This document shows positions 36,566-48,482 of a stretch of 64,000 bases of DNA, one piece after another. This DNA is from Hemibagrus wyckioides (lineage: Eukaryota; Chordata; Actinopteri; Siluriformes; Bagridae). A program made the position numbers and the translations under genes. Location of the stretch: NCBI RefSeq assembly GCF_019097595.1, contig NC_080722.1, forward strand, positions 19,274,630 through 19,338,629, in the 5' to 3' direction. Below the pieces are notes generated by a model. It worked only from the letters and a program-made list of their open reading frames with translations. It searched no databases and had not been told where the DNA came from. Numbering within the stretch: the stretch's first letter is position 1; every line of letters begins with the position of its first letter.

Positions 36566-36783
36566 AGATTCAGAGATGATGGCAGTGAGGGAATATCTGC
36601 CTAATAGGACATGAGGAAGGAAGAAGAGTGAAGGAAGTTATTCAGTCTGGACTACAGCAACGTAGAATATCTTTTTTTCTTCTGAATAATTTCATTAAAC
36701 ATATCTTGTTTAAAAAAAATTTGACTTTTTGTGAACATGAAGCATTGGACATCAAACAAGATACAAATTTATTTGGGAAAATA

Positions 36784-36928
36784 ATTCATTCATTCATTGT
36801 CTATACCCGCTTATTCCTAGGATTCCTAGGGTCACGGGGGTCTGCTGGAGCCTATCCCAGCGCACATAGGGCGAAAGGCAGGGGTACACCCTGGACAGGT
36901 CGCCAGTCCATCGCAGGGCCAGGGAAAT
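36784..36928 (-). mobile_element. Teleost LINE-derived 3' tail repeat, inverted copy
   Basis: The reverse complement of the 25845-26139 repeat: ATTCATTCATTCATT, then TCTATACCCGCTTATTCC, GGTCACGGGGGTCTGCTGGA, GCCTATCCCAGCGCACA and CACCCTGGACAGGTCGCC. Only the 3' 140 bp is present, as expected for a truncated insertion. Confidence 0.82.
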
Positions 36929-36945
36929 AATTGTAATAAATAATA

Positions 36946-36960
36946 AATAAATTATTATTT

Positions 36961-36999
<39 letters not shown>
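36946..36999. repeat. (TAA)n microsatellite
   Basis: About 14 ATA/TAA units, adjoining the inverted LINE-tail repeat. Confidence 0.95.
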
Positions 37000-38060
37000 T
37001 AAAAATCTGCATGGTGTTCAGGAACATGATGTTAGCTGTGGAAAATGTACACTTTATTCAGGAGTTTGTGAACAATTAAAGTTCTTGATCATCATGCTAG
37101 TTGATGGTATGATCGTGATGCTAGGTCTTCATCGGTGCAGCAGCGTATTGTTGTGTATTGTTGTTGACTGTTGTGTACTGTCACGCCGCTGGAGCGTATA
37201 ATGAAAAATAAATATAAAAGGCATCTTTTGGCTCAGTGGAGTCCAGGATAAACCACTCGCTGTCATAAAGCAGAGAATTTAAGAACACACACTCAGAGAG
37301 GTGTAAAGTGACAAATGGACCATAGGGACTGCAGATCCACGTCTCTCTCAGTAATGGCAGGGTTGAGACACTCCGTTGGTCTTAATGGACCATTAAAGTC
37401 CCACGGTTGGCTCTGCGGATCTCAGCGCAATGCCTCAGGGGCACAGCAGGGAGTCGAGTCGCACCGCGTGAGAGGCAGGAACTGGACTTAAAGCATCAGT
37501 TAAAGTGCAGGATCAGATAGTGGAACAATCTGCGAGTCAGGAGAAATCCACGCCTGGGGTTTTTGTCAATCTGGACAATAACAGAGGTGTTTTTTCTTCT
37601 GTTAAACTCCAGCTCCAGCTCCAGGGCTGTGAGTGTATGAGAGAAGAGACTTTAGACCCAACAGCTGCACAACAAGCGAAGTGAAACTCAAGAGAAACCT
37701 CCAGGAACAAAAGCTGATCCAGGTCCTGAGCTTTAATCAGAACGCTGCTGGATCAGATTTAGGTGGCAGCCAGAGGACACGCTTCAGGTGTTCAATTACA
37801 CACAGTATAGCGCTTATTTCCTGAAACTTCTGCTCATGAAGAAAAGCTTTAATATCTTATATATCTGAAAAGATTTTGTTCCATTTCTACATCATTTCTA
37901 AGCTCATCTCCTGATGGAGGAACAGCTGAACTGTGCAGAATGATGCTGAACAGCAGGAAATGAGTTCTGACAGCTTTTTTTTTGGCTTATGTTCCAAATC
38001 ACCAGACGTTTCTGTTCAGATCTGATGTACCGGTGATGACTGACACCATGCAAGAACATC
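37000..38060. other. Noncoding, single-copy-looking
   Basis: No gene recognised. 37320-37520 is GC-richer than its surroundings and could be a conserved noncoding segment (speculative). Confidence 0.35.
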
Positions 38061-38190
38061 AATGAGGACACGTCAACGTGCTGTTACTATGGAAACCATG
38101 CCACATCAGAGCGAGTGCATTAATATAAACCTGCGCTAGAGAATTAATCAGCGCCTCCTGACCAATCAGAACGCGGGATCCAACGGCGCT
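38061..38190. repeat. Dispersed MITE-like repeat, copy
   Basis: CTGTTACTATGGAAACCATG, GTGCATTAATATAAACCTGC, GAGAATTAATCAGCGCCTCC and TGACCAATCAGAACGC align in the same order with 45709-45822. Confidence 0.75.
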
Positions 38191-38897
38191 GTGGTGTGAT
38201 GATGAAAAGACTCATTCTGCAGGTCCTTCTCACTGCATCTCTCAGTGTTTAAAAATTATTATCTAATTTGTTTTTTTTATGGATGTTTCTATTTCAGTAA
38301 TGTTTGTTTTTTTCGAGTTGTGAACTCAGCTGCATGTAAGTCCTGCAGTGAATAAGATCATGAATCTACACCATATGGCATCGGGAAGGAACAGCATTGG
38401 AAACGTACATCTTTTTTTTTTTTAATTGAAAAGTAAAAGCCTGGATTTGTGCCAGGATGAGCAGGTTAATGCAGTTTATAAAGTCACTGAAGCTTCTTCA
38501 GACAAAAATCTGAATAATCCATCCATCCATCCATCCCTCAGGAGACTGTTTTGTATTTTTCTGTGTGCTGAAGACTAACAGGGCCAATGGTTTCCATCCC
38601 CGAACTTTATGATGTGTTTTAAAGGATCTCTGCTACATGAGCTGTGCTATTTTTAGTCCTTTACATTTTAATGGCAAAATTCTTAATAATCCTGTATTTC
38701 TATATGCGCTCTGTATCTGTTAGATGTTAGCTGAAATTGAAATGTGGAGGGATTTGCTTTATATAATCCTTAATGGAGGTGAAATGAATTTTTGGCAGTA
38801 ATAACGGCTTGGCTGCTCAAGCGCGGTGATGACGCGTGGCTCGCATGTGGAATTATGCTGCGGACAAAAAGAGCGCAAAATGGTGAAGGGGAAACGG

Positions 38898-39044
38898 AAT
38901 AAATAAATAAAGAAAGAAAGAAAGAAATGAATGAATGAATGAATAAATAAATAAATAAATAAATAAATGAAAGAAAGAATAAATAAAATGTATGAAGGAA
39001 TAAATAAATAAATAAATAAATAAATAAGTAAATAAATAAATAAA
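38898..39044. repeat. (AAAT)n/(GAAA)n/(GAAT)n compound microsatellite
   Basis: Tetranucleotide AAAT blocks alternate with GAAA and GAAT blocks. Confidence 0.95.
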
Positions 39045-39404
39045 TGCTGACATTACACTTGAAGCAGATTGTTTTGGTAATTAATTTGACTTTTTAAGGA
39101 TTTTTTTATTTACATGCTGTGATGGCTGTATGATATATCATGTTAATATGATCTGTAGAGTCACACATGACTTCATGTTGATGCTTATTACTGCTGAACT
39201 TTATCATTTATCACTGTGTTCACTAATGCAGCAAATGAGGTTAGAACCTTTTCTGTATTTTAATCTATAACGCAGCTTAATCTTAATCATAAATCTTAAA
39301 TATACAGAGTTGTGTATTCATCTCTTCACGTCCAAATTGAAACATATTACACCAGTCATTTGATTCGGTTTCATGTGATGTTCTGCTCTCCCTCAGATAG
39401 AGCC

Positions 39405-39433
39405 GTCTACACACACACACACACACACACACA
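39405..39433. repeat. (CA)n microsatellite
   Basis: About 13 CA units. Confidence 0.95.
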
Positions 39434-39513
39434 ATTACCCTCACATCACTTTGTGGGTCATGTGGCACTGCAGATTTCATTCCTCTCAGCGTTTGACTCT
39501 AAGAGACTCAGGT

Positions 39514-39552
39514 GAACTATAATTCTATAGCACTTTAACAATGGACATCACA
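39514..39552 (-). repeat. Small fragment of the AATGTCCATTGTT tail family
   Basis: TATAGCACTTTAACAATGGA, then CATCACAAA, matches the inverted tail at 36486-36565 and, in opposite orientation, 50445-50510. Confidence 0.5.
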
Positions 39553-40554
39553 AACTATTGATTATTAATATCGCCCATAAAATAAGTGGCTGATGCTTAT
39601 CTGGAGGAGGAATATTTTCTGAATGAACTACTGAATGAAGTTACAGTTTGTCTGTAAGTGCCTTAGATGTGTGCTGGGTCAGATTATCCTTCACACCATA
39701 CACACGGTCTATTTCCAGCAAAGTGCATCGAATTAACACCAACACTCTTTATTTTCTTCATTCAAAATATGATATAATCTCCGTACACACACACAAACAC
39801 TAGGATTTCATCACCTCTATTTAGTGTCTCGTGACTCCATTAAGTGTCGCTCGAGTAAACTGTCTGAGTGTGATATAAAATAATACACTTTGGACTGATT
39901 GAGTGATCTTGTTTTTGAAATAACAGAAAGAGTTGTTTTTTTTTCCGTTTGCAGACATTTTTAGAAATCGTTTATGCATAATGAGCTGACTCAGAAGAGT
40001 GTTGCAAACGAACACAGGGCTAAGCAGCAAAAAGTAAAGTGAAGCTTGTAACGAAGCTTAACAACACAATGAGTCATACGTGAGAAAATCAACACCTCTG
40101 TAAGCGAAGTGACGCGGCAGCAGCAGTTCGGGTTAACTTCTGATTTATCACATGTACCATTAAGCGGTCTTAGCATATTGTAGAACAATCTTCGCGTAAT
40201 GAAGGCTAGTCGATGGCGGCTGCGCAACGTCCAAGCTTTTATTCCGAATCCGGTCAATAATAAAAGCGCTCAATGAAGAGCTGAAGAGCGCTCGCAATAC
40301 TCAGGGTAAGTAGTACTGTGAGGACTGTAATGTCATTTACAAGGCTTCATCCATATTGATGATAGCTGAAGTCGACTGCAAATGTCACGCTGAGACTAAT
40401 CTGGCCTCGCTGGGGAAGGAGCGCTTATGAAAGATGGATTCGGAAGCTAATGAGGGTGCCGTCACTTCCAGTCAGAGGCTTTTCCACTACAGAGACTAAC
40501 CCCTGACCTTTCACACTGCCGTCAACAAACCCTGCCTTCTCATTCACTAGCATT
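39553..40554. other. Noncoding, no recognised element
   Basis: Several short open frames without similarity. 40270-40560 is single-copy-looking and GC-balanced. Confidence 0.35.
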
Positions 40555-41140
40555 GCCCTGCCTGACTGGTCAGAAGAGAAAGCATTTATATTCATGCGCT
40601 CGATTTTAATAAGTTATCGTTGCTATAGTAACAGGTCTCCTGGTGGTCTGGCAGCTGGATCCTGCGCTCTCTTTGCTGCGGCCCGGGTTCGATTCCCAGA
40701 CAGGGAGCTGAGAGTTAACTCTCAGTGTTGGTTCCAAGCCAGGATAAAATGGGAAGGATGCATCAGGAAGGGTATCCGGCGTGAAACCTGTGCCAAATCG
40801 AAACATGCAGACCAAATGACCTGCTGTGGCGATCCCGAACAGGGAGCAGCCGAAAGAACATCAACAACATTGTTGCTATAGTAACAGCTCAGTTACCGAG
40901 CACACACACTACTGAATTTAATCCAGATTAAATACCTGTGTCATTGTTGATATGGCTAAATTATGGAAGGTGTCATCAAGCACAGCTTTCTATTAATATG
41001 GTTAAGGAGGTGTTTATTAATGGAACATATATGAAAGGAGTCTCCAGCGTCAGAGGTAGTTTTGTGTAACTGTTTTGTGCTTCTTTGCGGTTTGTGGTCT
41101 TGTGTCTGTTTTGTTGATCGGTTTCTACTCAAAAAAAAAT
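40555..41140. repeat. Dispersed MITE-like repeat interrupted by a SINE
   Basis: The flanks 40580-40634 and 40888-40910 together reproduce the repeat seen uninterrupted (inverted) at 45700-45760 and (direct) at 22276-22320. The right part carries the GGAGTCTCCAGCGTCAGAGG tag (41036-41055) and TTCTTTGCGGTTTG (41082), both shared with other copies. No coding capacity. Terminal repeats are not identified, so the superfamily is unknown. Confidence 0.65.
40635..40871 (+). mobile_element. Full-length tRNA-derived SINE with RTE-like tail
   Basis: A 237-bp insertion. The head has a perfect Pol III B box, GGTTCGATTCC (40686-40696), and a weak A-box-like TGGCAGCTGG about 35 bp upstream, as in tRNA-derived SINEs. 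The body includes GATAAAATGGGAAGGATGCA and GAAACCTGTGCCAAATCG. The 3' end, GCTGTGGCGATCCCGAACAG, then GGAGCAGCCGAAAGAA, closely matches the 3' terminus of the RTE LINE at 15832-15880 (GCTGTGGTGACCCCTGAAGG, then GAAAAGCTGAAAGAA). It ends in CAACAAC. A perfect 16-bp target-site duplication, GTTGCTATAGTAACAG, lies at 40619-40634 and 40872-40887. Transcription by Pol III and mobilisation by RTE enzymes are inferred from this layout. Confidence 0.92.
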
Positions 41141-42094
41141 AATAAGAAATACCTCAGATTATATTCACCTGCACATTTATTTCTGAATTACGCAAGAAAA
41201 AGTGCTCGGGATTTCATCCAGCAATCTGCTCAGCCTCCATTTTTTTCTGAAGTGAAGAGCATTTGCTTGTCTCCTCAACGTAATGACACAATCTACTTCA
41301 GCAAGTCTTTTTCACTAAACGCTGGATTACATTAGCAGGGCTGTGCTTCGAAAACAGAACAATTATGTGCCTTTGCAGATGAAACAGGAAGCAGGAAGTA
41401 AGGAAGAAGGACGATTCCAGAGGTATTCTTTCTTTAAAACATGCAGCTAAGTGAGTAACGTGACTGGAACAGGGACGACAGAGATATCGTCAAGTACTTA
41501 ACCTCGAGCGATCATAGCTTCAAATAATGTACAGTTTAAAGTGGTTATGTTTCGCTTTCATACAGATAAAACATTTTCTCTCTCACCCTCCCTCCCTCCC
41601 CCCCACTATCTATCTCTCTCTCTCTCTCTCTCTCTCTTCTCTGATGGACTTCCTTCTGAAAAATAAATAACATGAATATGTTTGATTCATTAAACCCAAG
41701 CTGAAGTTCTGCTACAGAGGCTGAGCTGGATGATGTCTAGATCTCGACAGTTTCCTCACTTCCACACTGATCCCTTCATAGCCTTTCTTACAGCTTTGTT
41801 GACCTGCCTGGAAGCTTCTGGACATATAGGGTTGGATATAAGATCAAACTAGAGCTGTGTGTGTGCACTGTAATGTCTTCCCTGATCCCTGAGGTCAGCT
41901 ACACCAGGCTTCTGAACTACTGGAGAAGTTCTGGAGGCTTCACTCTCTGCTCCATATATTCCACTGAGGTCTGGTGAAGCGCCCTGGTGCACTATCACGC
42001 TCAGATCTGCTTCTGTGTGCACTACAATGACGAATATGTAGTGTCAGTGTTGTGTGTTCTGACCAGTTCTTCATCCATCCCACTGCACCAACTA
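41141..42094. other. Noncoding with CT tract at about 41605
   Basis: A short CT tract (about 41608-41636) is the only repeat. The 86-codon frame 41075-41335 begins inside the dispersed repeat and has no similarity I recognise. Confidence 0.4.
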
Positions 42095-42095
42095 T

Positions 42096-42240
42096 GAATG
42101 GTAGCTTAGTGTTGGGTTACTGATCAGAAGGTTGTGAGTTTGAATCCCAGGTCCACCAAGCTGCCACTGCTGGGCCCCTGAGCAAGGCCCTTATAAAACA
42201 AGATATAACCTAAGTCAATCTGGAAAAAGCTGTGAACATA
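42096..42240 (+). mobile_element. tRNA-derived SINE, GGGCCCCTGAGCAAGG type, copy 1
   Basis: A-box-like GGTAGCTTAGTG (42100-42111) and B-box-like GTTTGAATCCC (42138-42148), spaced as in a tRNA, are followed by CTGCCACTGCTGGGCCCCTG, then AGCAAGGCCCTTAT. The decayed tail TAAGTCAATCTGGAAAAAGC matches the TAAGTGGCTCTGGATAA end of the copy at 49206. From memory this is a common catfish and teleost SINE (Mermaid-like); the name is uncertain. Confidence 0.8.
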
Positions 42241-42749
42241 ACTGTACTCTTACTGCAGCCTGGGACTTGTGTTCCTTAAACAGTAGCAGATCAGTGTTTA
42301 AGCTCCTCAGCTCACTTCACTGCTGTTGTACTTCCATCATCAGCACAGACCTGTCAGATCACGTCCAGGGTTCGAGGCATGAAGCAGGTAAGACATGCGC
42401 CGCTAAGGTCGGCATGACTGCTTCGTAAACAACATGTCATGTCTTTTCAGCGGCGTTTATCTGAGACGGGACTCAAGGAGAGCTGAAAGTGCCTGCCTTG
42501 GCATTACAAGTGTTTTTATAGATAATGGAGCTCGGTTATGGCAGTGAGTGATGCGCTGTTACAGACGCAAGAGGTCCTTAAAAAGAATTTCATGGAGATT
42601 CAGAGATCTTCCAGTAATTTCAGCTGAATCCTAGATTCTCTAATATATCTCCAGACTAAAGTAGGGACCAATTAGTCTCCATTTACTGAACACGCTGACC
42701 GTTCCCTGTCCAAAATCTCTTAATAAGGAGCCTAATACTACAAGAAGGG

Positions 42750-42893
42750 GAGGAGAGGAGAGGAGAGGAGAGGAGAGGAGAGGAGAGGGAGGGGAGGGGA
42801 GGGGAGGGGAGGGGAGGAGAGGAGAGGAGAGGAGAGGAGAGGAGAGGAGAGGAGAGGAGAGGAGAGGAGAGGAGAGGAGAGGAGAGGAAAGGT
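42750..42893. repeat. (GGAGA)n/(GGGGA)n pentanucleotide microsatellite
   Basis: About 29 pentamers, GGAGA with an inner GGGGA block. Purine-only on the plus strand and potentially G-quadruplex or triplex forming. Confidence 0.96.
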
Positions 42894-44690
42894 CAAAACA
42901 TAGGCACATATGTGCCTTTCTAAGTCATTTGCAGTAATAAGATAAAAGTAGCATAATGAGTCAAACAGCTTTTCCATATAAACTTTGAGACACCAAACGT
43001 TGTATAATTGGCTTTGTGCTAAACAAAGACATCATAGCAGGTTATTAATGAGCCACATTTAAACTTACTAACAGTCTACTCCATATATTACTGCATGAAC
43101 AGAGCTGGCAGTAATGATGACATTAATCACTGTTTAACTGAATAAAACAGCTTCAGCTTTTCAGTATTCAGCAGCACAGTCTGTAGAATAGCACTTGATC
43201 CAGTACACTTTCTGATTTGATATTTCATTAATAATTTATTTGGAGATCTGACAGTTACTCGAGCGAGGAGATTGTAAAAGGAGGTGGTGAAGGTGATATG
43301 AGTTTATATTCAAGCGATAAATATTTCAGTTCTTGAGATAATCCATGTCATGGGTTCAGTGAGGATTCAGCGTGAGATAAATAACAGCAAGACGTGTTGT
43401 AGTTCCATCAGACAGTCGTATGGTGGCGCTGGACTTTATGCTGCTTCTCACTCAGGACCAAATCCCACAAGAAACATGCTCTTAAGCTCAACATCAGAAT
43501 CCAGCGTCGCTGAGACACGCCCCTGTTTTAGCCAGACTCCGCCCCGTGTAACTCTCATGTAACAGCTCTAAAGTCTGGAGATACGCCGGCGCTCTGAATT
43601 TTTGGCATTAAACTCAACTCTGAATCCAGCTGCTGGTTTGGCAGGTCTATTAGCCCATCATGCTTTTTTTTCCATTGACAGCTAATTACAGCTACGTGTA
43701 CTGCATGCCAAGTGCCAGTCGCTTTCTAGCAGAGTGACAGCATCAGCGCTAACATGCTAATTGTTTCTGAAATGCTGCTAAAGGCGCCTAATGGAGGACG
43801 TGCGCAAATCTGTTTCGACGGAAAGCAAGTTTCTGTCAGATTTTAACTCTTTCCTTGAGTGTGAGAGCTAAGATGGTCGTTATAAATGAAAAAAATCCAC
43901 CATGACAAGTGATAACTAACCATGACGAGGAGGAAAAGTCCAGATCCAGGTGACTCGGCTAGACTGGGTGCTGTTAGCATACAGGCTAGAGAGAGGCTGG
44001 AAGTGTTGTTTAAAGGGCCACATTTGCATTTCAATCACCTCTCTCAGCTCGTCCTCACATGATAAAGATGTTAGCATTTAGAAGAACTGTGCCTCGCCGA
44101 GATGCAATTTATATTCGGATTTTTGGGCGAGGTATCCTGGGTCAACATTGTGCCCATATTTTCAGGCTGCTCTCTCTGTAGTGTTATATTTCTCAGGCAG
44201 ACGTGGTACTACATCAACCTGAGGCCTGTTTGATTGGGTTCGTTGCTCATCTCCAGCTTCAAATGATTTAGGGCAAATTCATCAAAGCAGGCCCGGGTCC
44301 CGGAGGCTCACGTCTCCGACTAGCCACTAAATGAATTGCATGCATTGTGTAAACTTGAGTTGAAACAAAACAAAAGGAGAGCTGTGACTTCCAATCGAAC
44401 AATTTTAGCAGACAATACGGCTGCTTAGCTGTTTAGAGCATTGCTAACATGCTAGCCCTGACACTTGGTGTGCTGTTTGACTTAAACCCACAGGAAAGAG
44501 TGACTCAGACTTTTTTTAGACAGATGACACTAATCTTTTTATCTAACCCTCGTTCTTCACTTTACTGTCAGAAATAATAAAATATTCCTGCTGTTGTGTA
44601 ACATCAGCCACTTCACTAGCACAAGAGGTCAGAGCTACGCTAAAGTTTTCTTACTCATGCTAGTCTCTTCTTTCCTCCTGTCAAACTCTC
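42894..44690. other. Noncoding, single-copy-looking
   Basis: No exon-like frame or element recognised in 1.8 kb. A slightly GC-rich patch at 43490-43590 contains CACGCCCC and CCGCCCC boxes. 44250-44350 is also GC-richer. These are candidate conserved noncoding elements at best. Confidence 0.35.
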
Positions 44691-45062
44691 TCTCTCTCTC
44701 TTTCTCGCACACACACACACACTCACACACACACACACACACAGTGCATCTGAGTCGTTTTATCCCCTGAGGCAGGCTGATAAGCGCAGGATGACAGCCG
44801 TCAGGAGGAAATATGTCACGTTAACCACAAGAAGGTCTATTTAGCTCAGCAGCTAATGCTGTATAAATCAACGTGTTTACCACACGCGCGCACACGCACA
44901 CACACACACACATCAATCTATAAATAATCAGTAGTGGCTTTAATGTGAATGTGTGCTAATTGTAACATCACTGTGGTGGAAAATGTTAAACTCTCCCACT
45001 GTACAGAGCACAACAGCATCATCATCGTCATCATCATCTCTCTCTCTCTCTCTCTCTCTCTG
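44691..45062. repeat. Cluster of short CT and CA microsatellites
   Basis: CT then CA at about 44690-44743, CG/CA at about 44884-44911 and CT at about 45038-45061, separated by ordinary sequence. Confidence 0.9.
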
Positions 45063-45261
45063 TCAACTTCATCAGATGTTCAGAAATTTTCCGGAGCAGG
45101 TTTGTAGGTCATGACCTTCATCATGGGAATTCTCGGAGTGCTCGAGAAAACATTTATAACCAATTTAAAGCCTAGGTTAGTTTGTGGACTGGCAGGAAAA
45201 AGGGCAGAAAAAAATTATAAAGGTCTTTTAATGGGACTCAAATGTTTAGACAGAAAGGGCA

Positions 45262-45483
45262 GTGTCTGTGTGTGTGTGTGAGAGACTGAGTGCATGTGTG
45301 TTTGTGTGCATGTGTGTGTGTGGAGGGGGCATATGTGTGTGTGTGTGTGTCTGTGTGTGTGTGCATGTGTGTGTGTGTGTGAGTGCACAAATGAGTGCCT
45401 GCATGTGTGGGTGTGTATGTGTTTTTAATTGTACAAATGTGTGTGGAACTGTATGGGGGTGTGTGTGTGTGTGTGTGTGTGCC
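45262..45483. repeat. TG-rich degenerate microsatellite
   Basis: Pure TG cores are separated by short variants (GAGTGCATG, GGAGGGGGCATA). Alternating purine-pyrimidine. Confidence 0.88.
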
Positions 45484-45689
45484 GAAGTATGAGGTGTAGG
45501 TTAAGGAGATCACTGCATGGCATAAACCCTATATTTTATTGTGTTTAGTTTTTCTAGGTGGATATTCCTCGGCTTTCTCCACACAGTGAAATATAAATTA
45601 TTAACACACATTACAAATTCCATTTTAGTCTCAAGAGTGAATTTTATAAACTTTTTACAGTTTACTCTGTTTATTATCAGTGAAGTATA

Positions 45690-45860
45690 CACATCTCAGT
45701 GAAGGAGCTGTTACTATAGCAACGATAACGTATAAGAGCCAGTGCATTAATATAGACCTGCGCTAGTCAGAGCTGCTGCTATAGAGAATTAATCAACATT
45801 TTCTGACCAATCAGAATGCAGAACTCAGCCGAGCAGTGATTAGTGAATCTGAGGCACTTT
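45690..45860. repeat. Dispersed MITE-like repeat, uninterrupted copy
   Basis: GAGCTGTTACTATAGCAACG and ATAACGTATAAGAGCCAGTG reproduce, in inverse orientation, the sequence flanking the SINE at 40635 without the insert. GTGCATTAATATAGACCTGC, GAGAATTAATCAACATTTTC and TGACCAATCAGAATGCAG then match 38090-38160. Confidence 0.75.
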
Positions 45861-45956
45861 GTTTATGTTGGTGCTTAACATTAACACCTGCTGATGTTTA
45901 AACAGGTGCCGTGTGTACAACGCAGAACACGGCCATGTTGCTGTGATGTCACATCT

Positions 45957-45996
45957 GGTGTGTGTGTGTGTGTGTGTGTTTGTGTGTGTGTGTGAC
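45957..45996. repeat. (TG)n microsatellite
   Basis: About 18 TG units with one TTTG interruption. Confidence 0.95.
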
Positions 45997-46468
45997 ATGC
46001 ATTCACATTACATATCCAGATCACAGGCTCTGGCCCACAGCTGGGAGCAGCAGCAGCAGATGGTTGCTCCGTCCTCCTCGTCTCACTTTATTCGTGTTTA
46101 TTTCCTCTTCACGGTGTGGATTTCAATTATTCAGATTGAGCTTCCTTGCTCTTCTCTTAACAGTTAAATCTACTGCGCACTGCAAAGTGGTTTGTTGAAT
46201 TTCACGGGCCTCTGTTATCAGAGTGAAAGTCAAATATATTTACATTTTTAATCCAGAACCTGGATCGGATTCTGGAATGTCATTCTGGAATTTTCCGACT
46301 CAGTTTAAGGAAAAGTTTCCGCAGAATTCACAAAAGTGAATCGGTTCATCCGAGCAGCGAAGACTTGATCGTTTATATGACTGTAATCAGAGCCACAATC
46401 AGAACGAGTAATTAGGTCATTTTTCCTGCGATCCAGTCGAGGATGAGAAAATCACAATTATGAAAAGG

Positions 46469-46924
46469 AGAAGAGAGACAGAGGGTGAGACGGGCAGAGA
46501 GAGAGAGAGAGAGAGAGAGAGACAGTGGTGGCAGAAAGAGAGAGATGAGGGCGAATGGGAGATGGGGAGACAGAGATGGGGGGCCGGGAGAGAGAGAGAG
46601 AGACGGGGGTGGAAGGAGTGAGTGTGTGAGAGAGAGTGAGAGAGAGAGAGAGAGAGAGAGATAGACAGAGGGACAGAAAGAGAGAGAGATACAGAGAGAG
46701 AGAGATATAGAGAGAGATAGAGGGGCAGAGACAGACAGAGAGATACAGAGAGCAGAAAGAGAGAGATACAGAGATACACAGAGAGAGAGACAGAGGGACA
46801 TAGAGAGAGAGATACAGAGAGAGATAGAGGGACAGAGAGAGATACACAGAGAGAGAGACAGAGGGACATAGAGAGAGAGATACAGAGAGAGATAGAGGGA
46901 CAGAGAGAGATACAGAGGGACACA

Positions 46925-46958
<34 letters not shown>

Positions 46959-47010
46959 TACAGAGGGACAGAGAGAGATAGAGGGACAGAGAGAGATACA
47001 GAGGGACACA

Positions 47011-47048
<38 letters not shown>

Positions 47049-47275
47049 CAGAGGGACAGAGAGAGACAGAGGGACAGAGAGAGAGACAGATACAGAGAAA
47101 GATACAGAGGGATGGAGAGAGAGTGAGAGAATGGGGGAAGGGGCAGAGGGAGAGAAGGATAGAGAGAGAGAGAGTGAGTGAGACAGTGACAGAGAGAGAG
47201 AGAGAGAGAGACAGAGAGGGTGGAAGGGAAGGGGGTGAGGCAGAGAGAGAGAGAAAGAGAGGGAGAGAGGTTGTT
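46469..47275. repeat. 800-bp polypurine tract, GAGACAGA-rich
   Basis: Dominated by GAGA with GACAGA, GATACAGA and GAGGGACA words. Within it a block containing GAGGGACACAGAGAGTGAGA occurs at about 46915 and 47000, indicating internal duplication of about 85 bp. Minus frames of up to 291 codons encode Ser/Leu runs and are artefacts. Confidence 0.93.
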
Positions 47276-47904
47276 TCTCAGGTCTCTCCTGATACAGAAT
47301 TATACACTTATGCAAATCGTGTTTCATTTCCATTTATTCATTTTGCAGATGCTTTCATCCAGACAGATTTATTCCCAGTGTGAGGAGTTCAGTTTCACAC
47401 CTCACACTTCAGTTTGTCCCTCTTTTTTTACACTTACATTGTTTCTTCTCATTCTTCACTAATAAATCTAAAACAAATGATATCTTTGTGTTTCAGTAAT
47501 CACAACATGGCTAGACTTTTTCTGTTTGTGTTGTTTTAAATGAGATTTTTTTAATTGTACAACAAAAGGCTATGAAATGACAGAAATCCCGTGGAAATGA
47601 ACAACCCAGCTGTTATCTTGATATTACGCCAACAATAAAAACTAGTTCTTTTTCATTTTTCACAGAAAGTCTATTTTTTTTTATAGTTGTACCTGCTTTC
47701 TTAAATGATATACAAATGTATGTGGAATAAAAAATAATGATGTGAAGCTCATTATATAAAACTTTTGGGCCATACTAACAAGGCAACACTTCTCTGTGTC
47801 ATTTAAAAAGTAAATCTGATTAGTTTTAAATGTGTGTGTACTTTTACATTCAAACTCTCCAAATTCTGGATGCAAATTTTTCTACTCTATTCTTCTTGTG
47901 TGAG
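47276..47904. other. Noncoding spacer between polypurine tracts
   Basis: AT-rich. No recognised element. Confidence 0.4.
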
Positions 47905-47975
47905 GAGAGAGAGAGAGAGAGAGAGAGACTGGACGAGGAGGTTCAGAGGGGGAAGATGAGAGGACAGATATGGGG

Positions 47976-48015
<40 letters not shown>

Positions 48016-48450
48016 AAGAAAGAAAGACAGAGAGAGAGACAGAGGGGCAGACAAAGAGAGACACAGGGAGAGAGAGAGAGACGGGGTGGAGCAAGTGGGG
48101 AAGAGAGAGAGAGAGAAACAGAGGAACAGAGAAAGAGAGACAGGGTAAAGGGAGTAGGAGAGAGGCAGGGGGCAGAAAGAGAGAGATGGGGGTGAAGGGA
48201 GTGGGAGAGAGATAGACAATGGGACAGACAGAGAGATAGATGGACGGAAAGAGAGATGAGGGTGGAAGGAGTGGGAGAGAGAGAGCGACAGGGGGCAGAC
48301 AAAGAGAGACAGAGGGACAGAGAGAGGGACAGGGTGGAGGGAGTGGGAGAGAGAGAGACAGAGAGAGAAACAGAGGGACAGAGAGACAGGGGGACACAGA
48401 GAGAGATGGGGTGAAGGGAGTGGGAGAGAGAGAGACTGACAAACAGAGAC

Positions 48451-48482
<32 letters not shown>

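Noticed and set aside
40640..40710. Possible genuine tRNA gene
   Set aside because: A good B box is present, but the A box is poor and no cloverleaf closes. The sequence is the head of a SINE with body, tail and target duplication.
42100..42150. Possible tRNA gene
   Set aside because: The A/B boxes belong to a SINE copy. The same sequence with its diagnostic body recurs at 49206.
46417..47333. Ser/Leu-rich minus frames over GA tracts
   Set aside because: Artefacts of the polypurine repeat. The same applies to 47882-48526.
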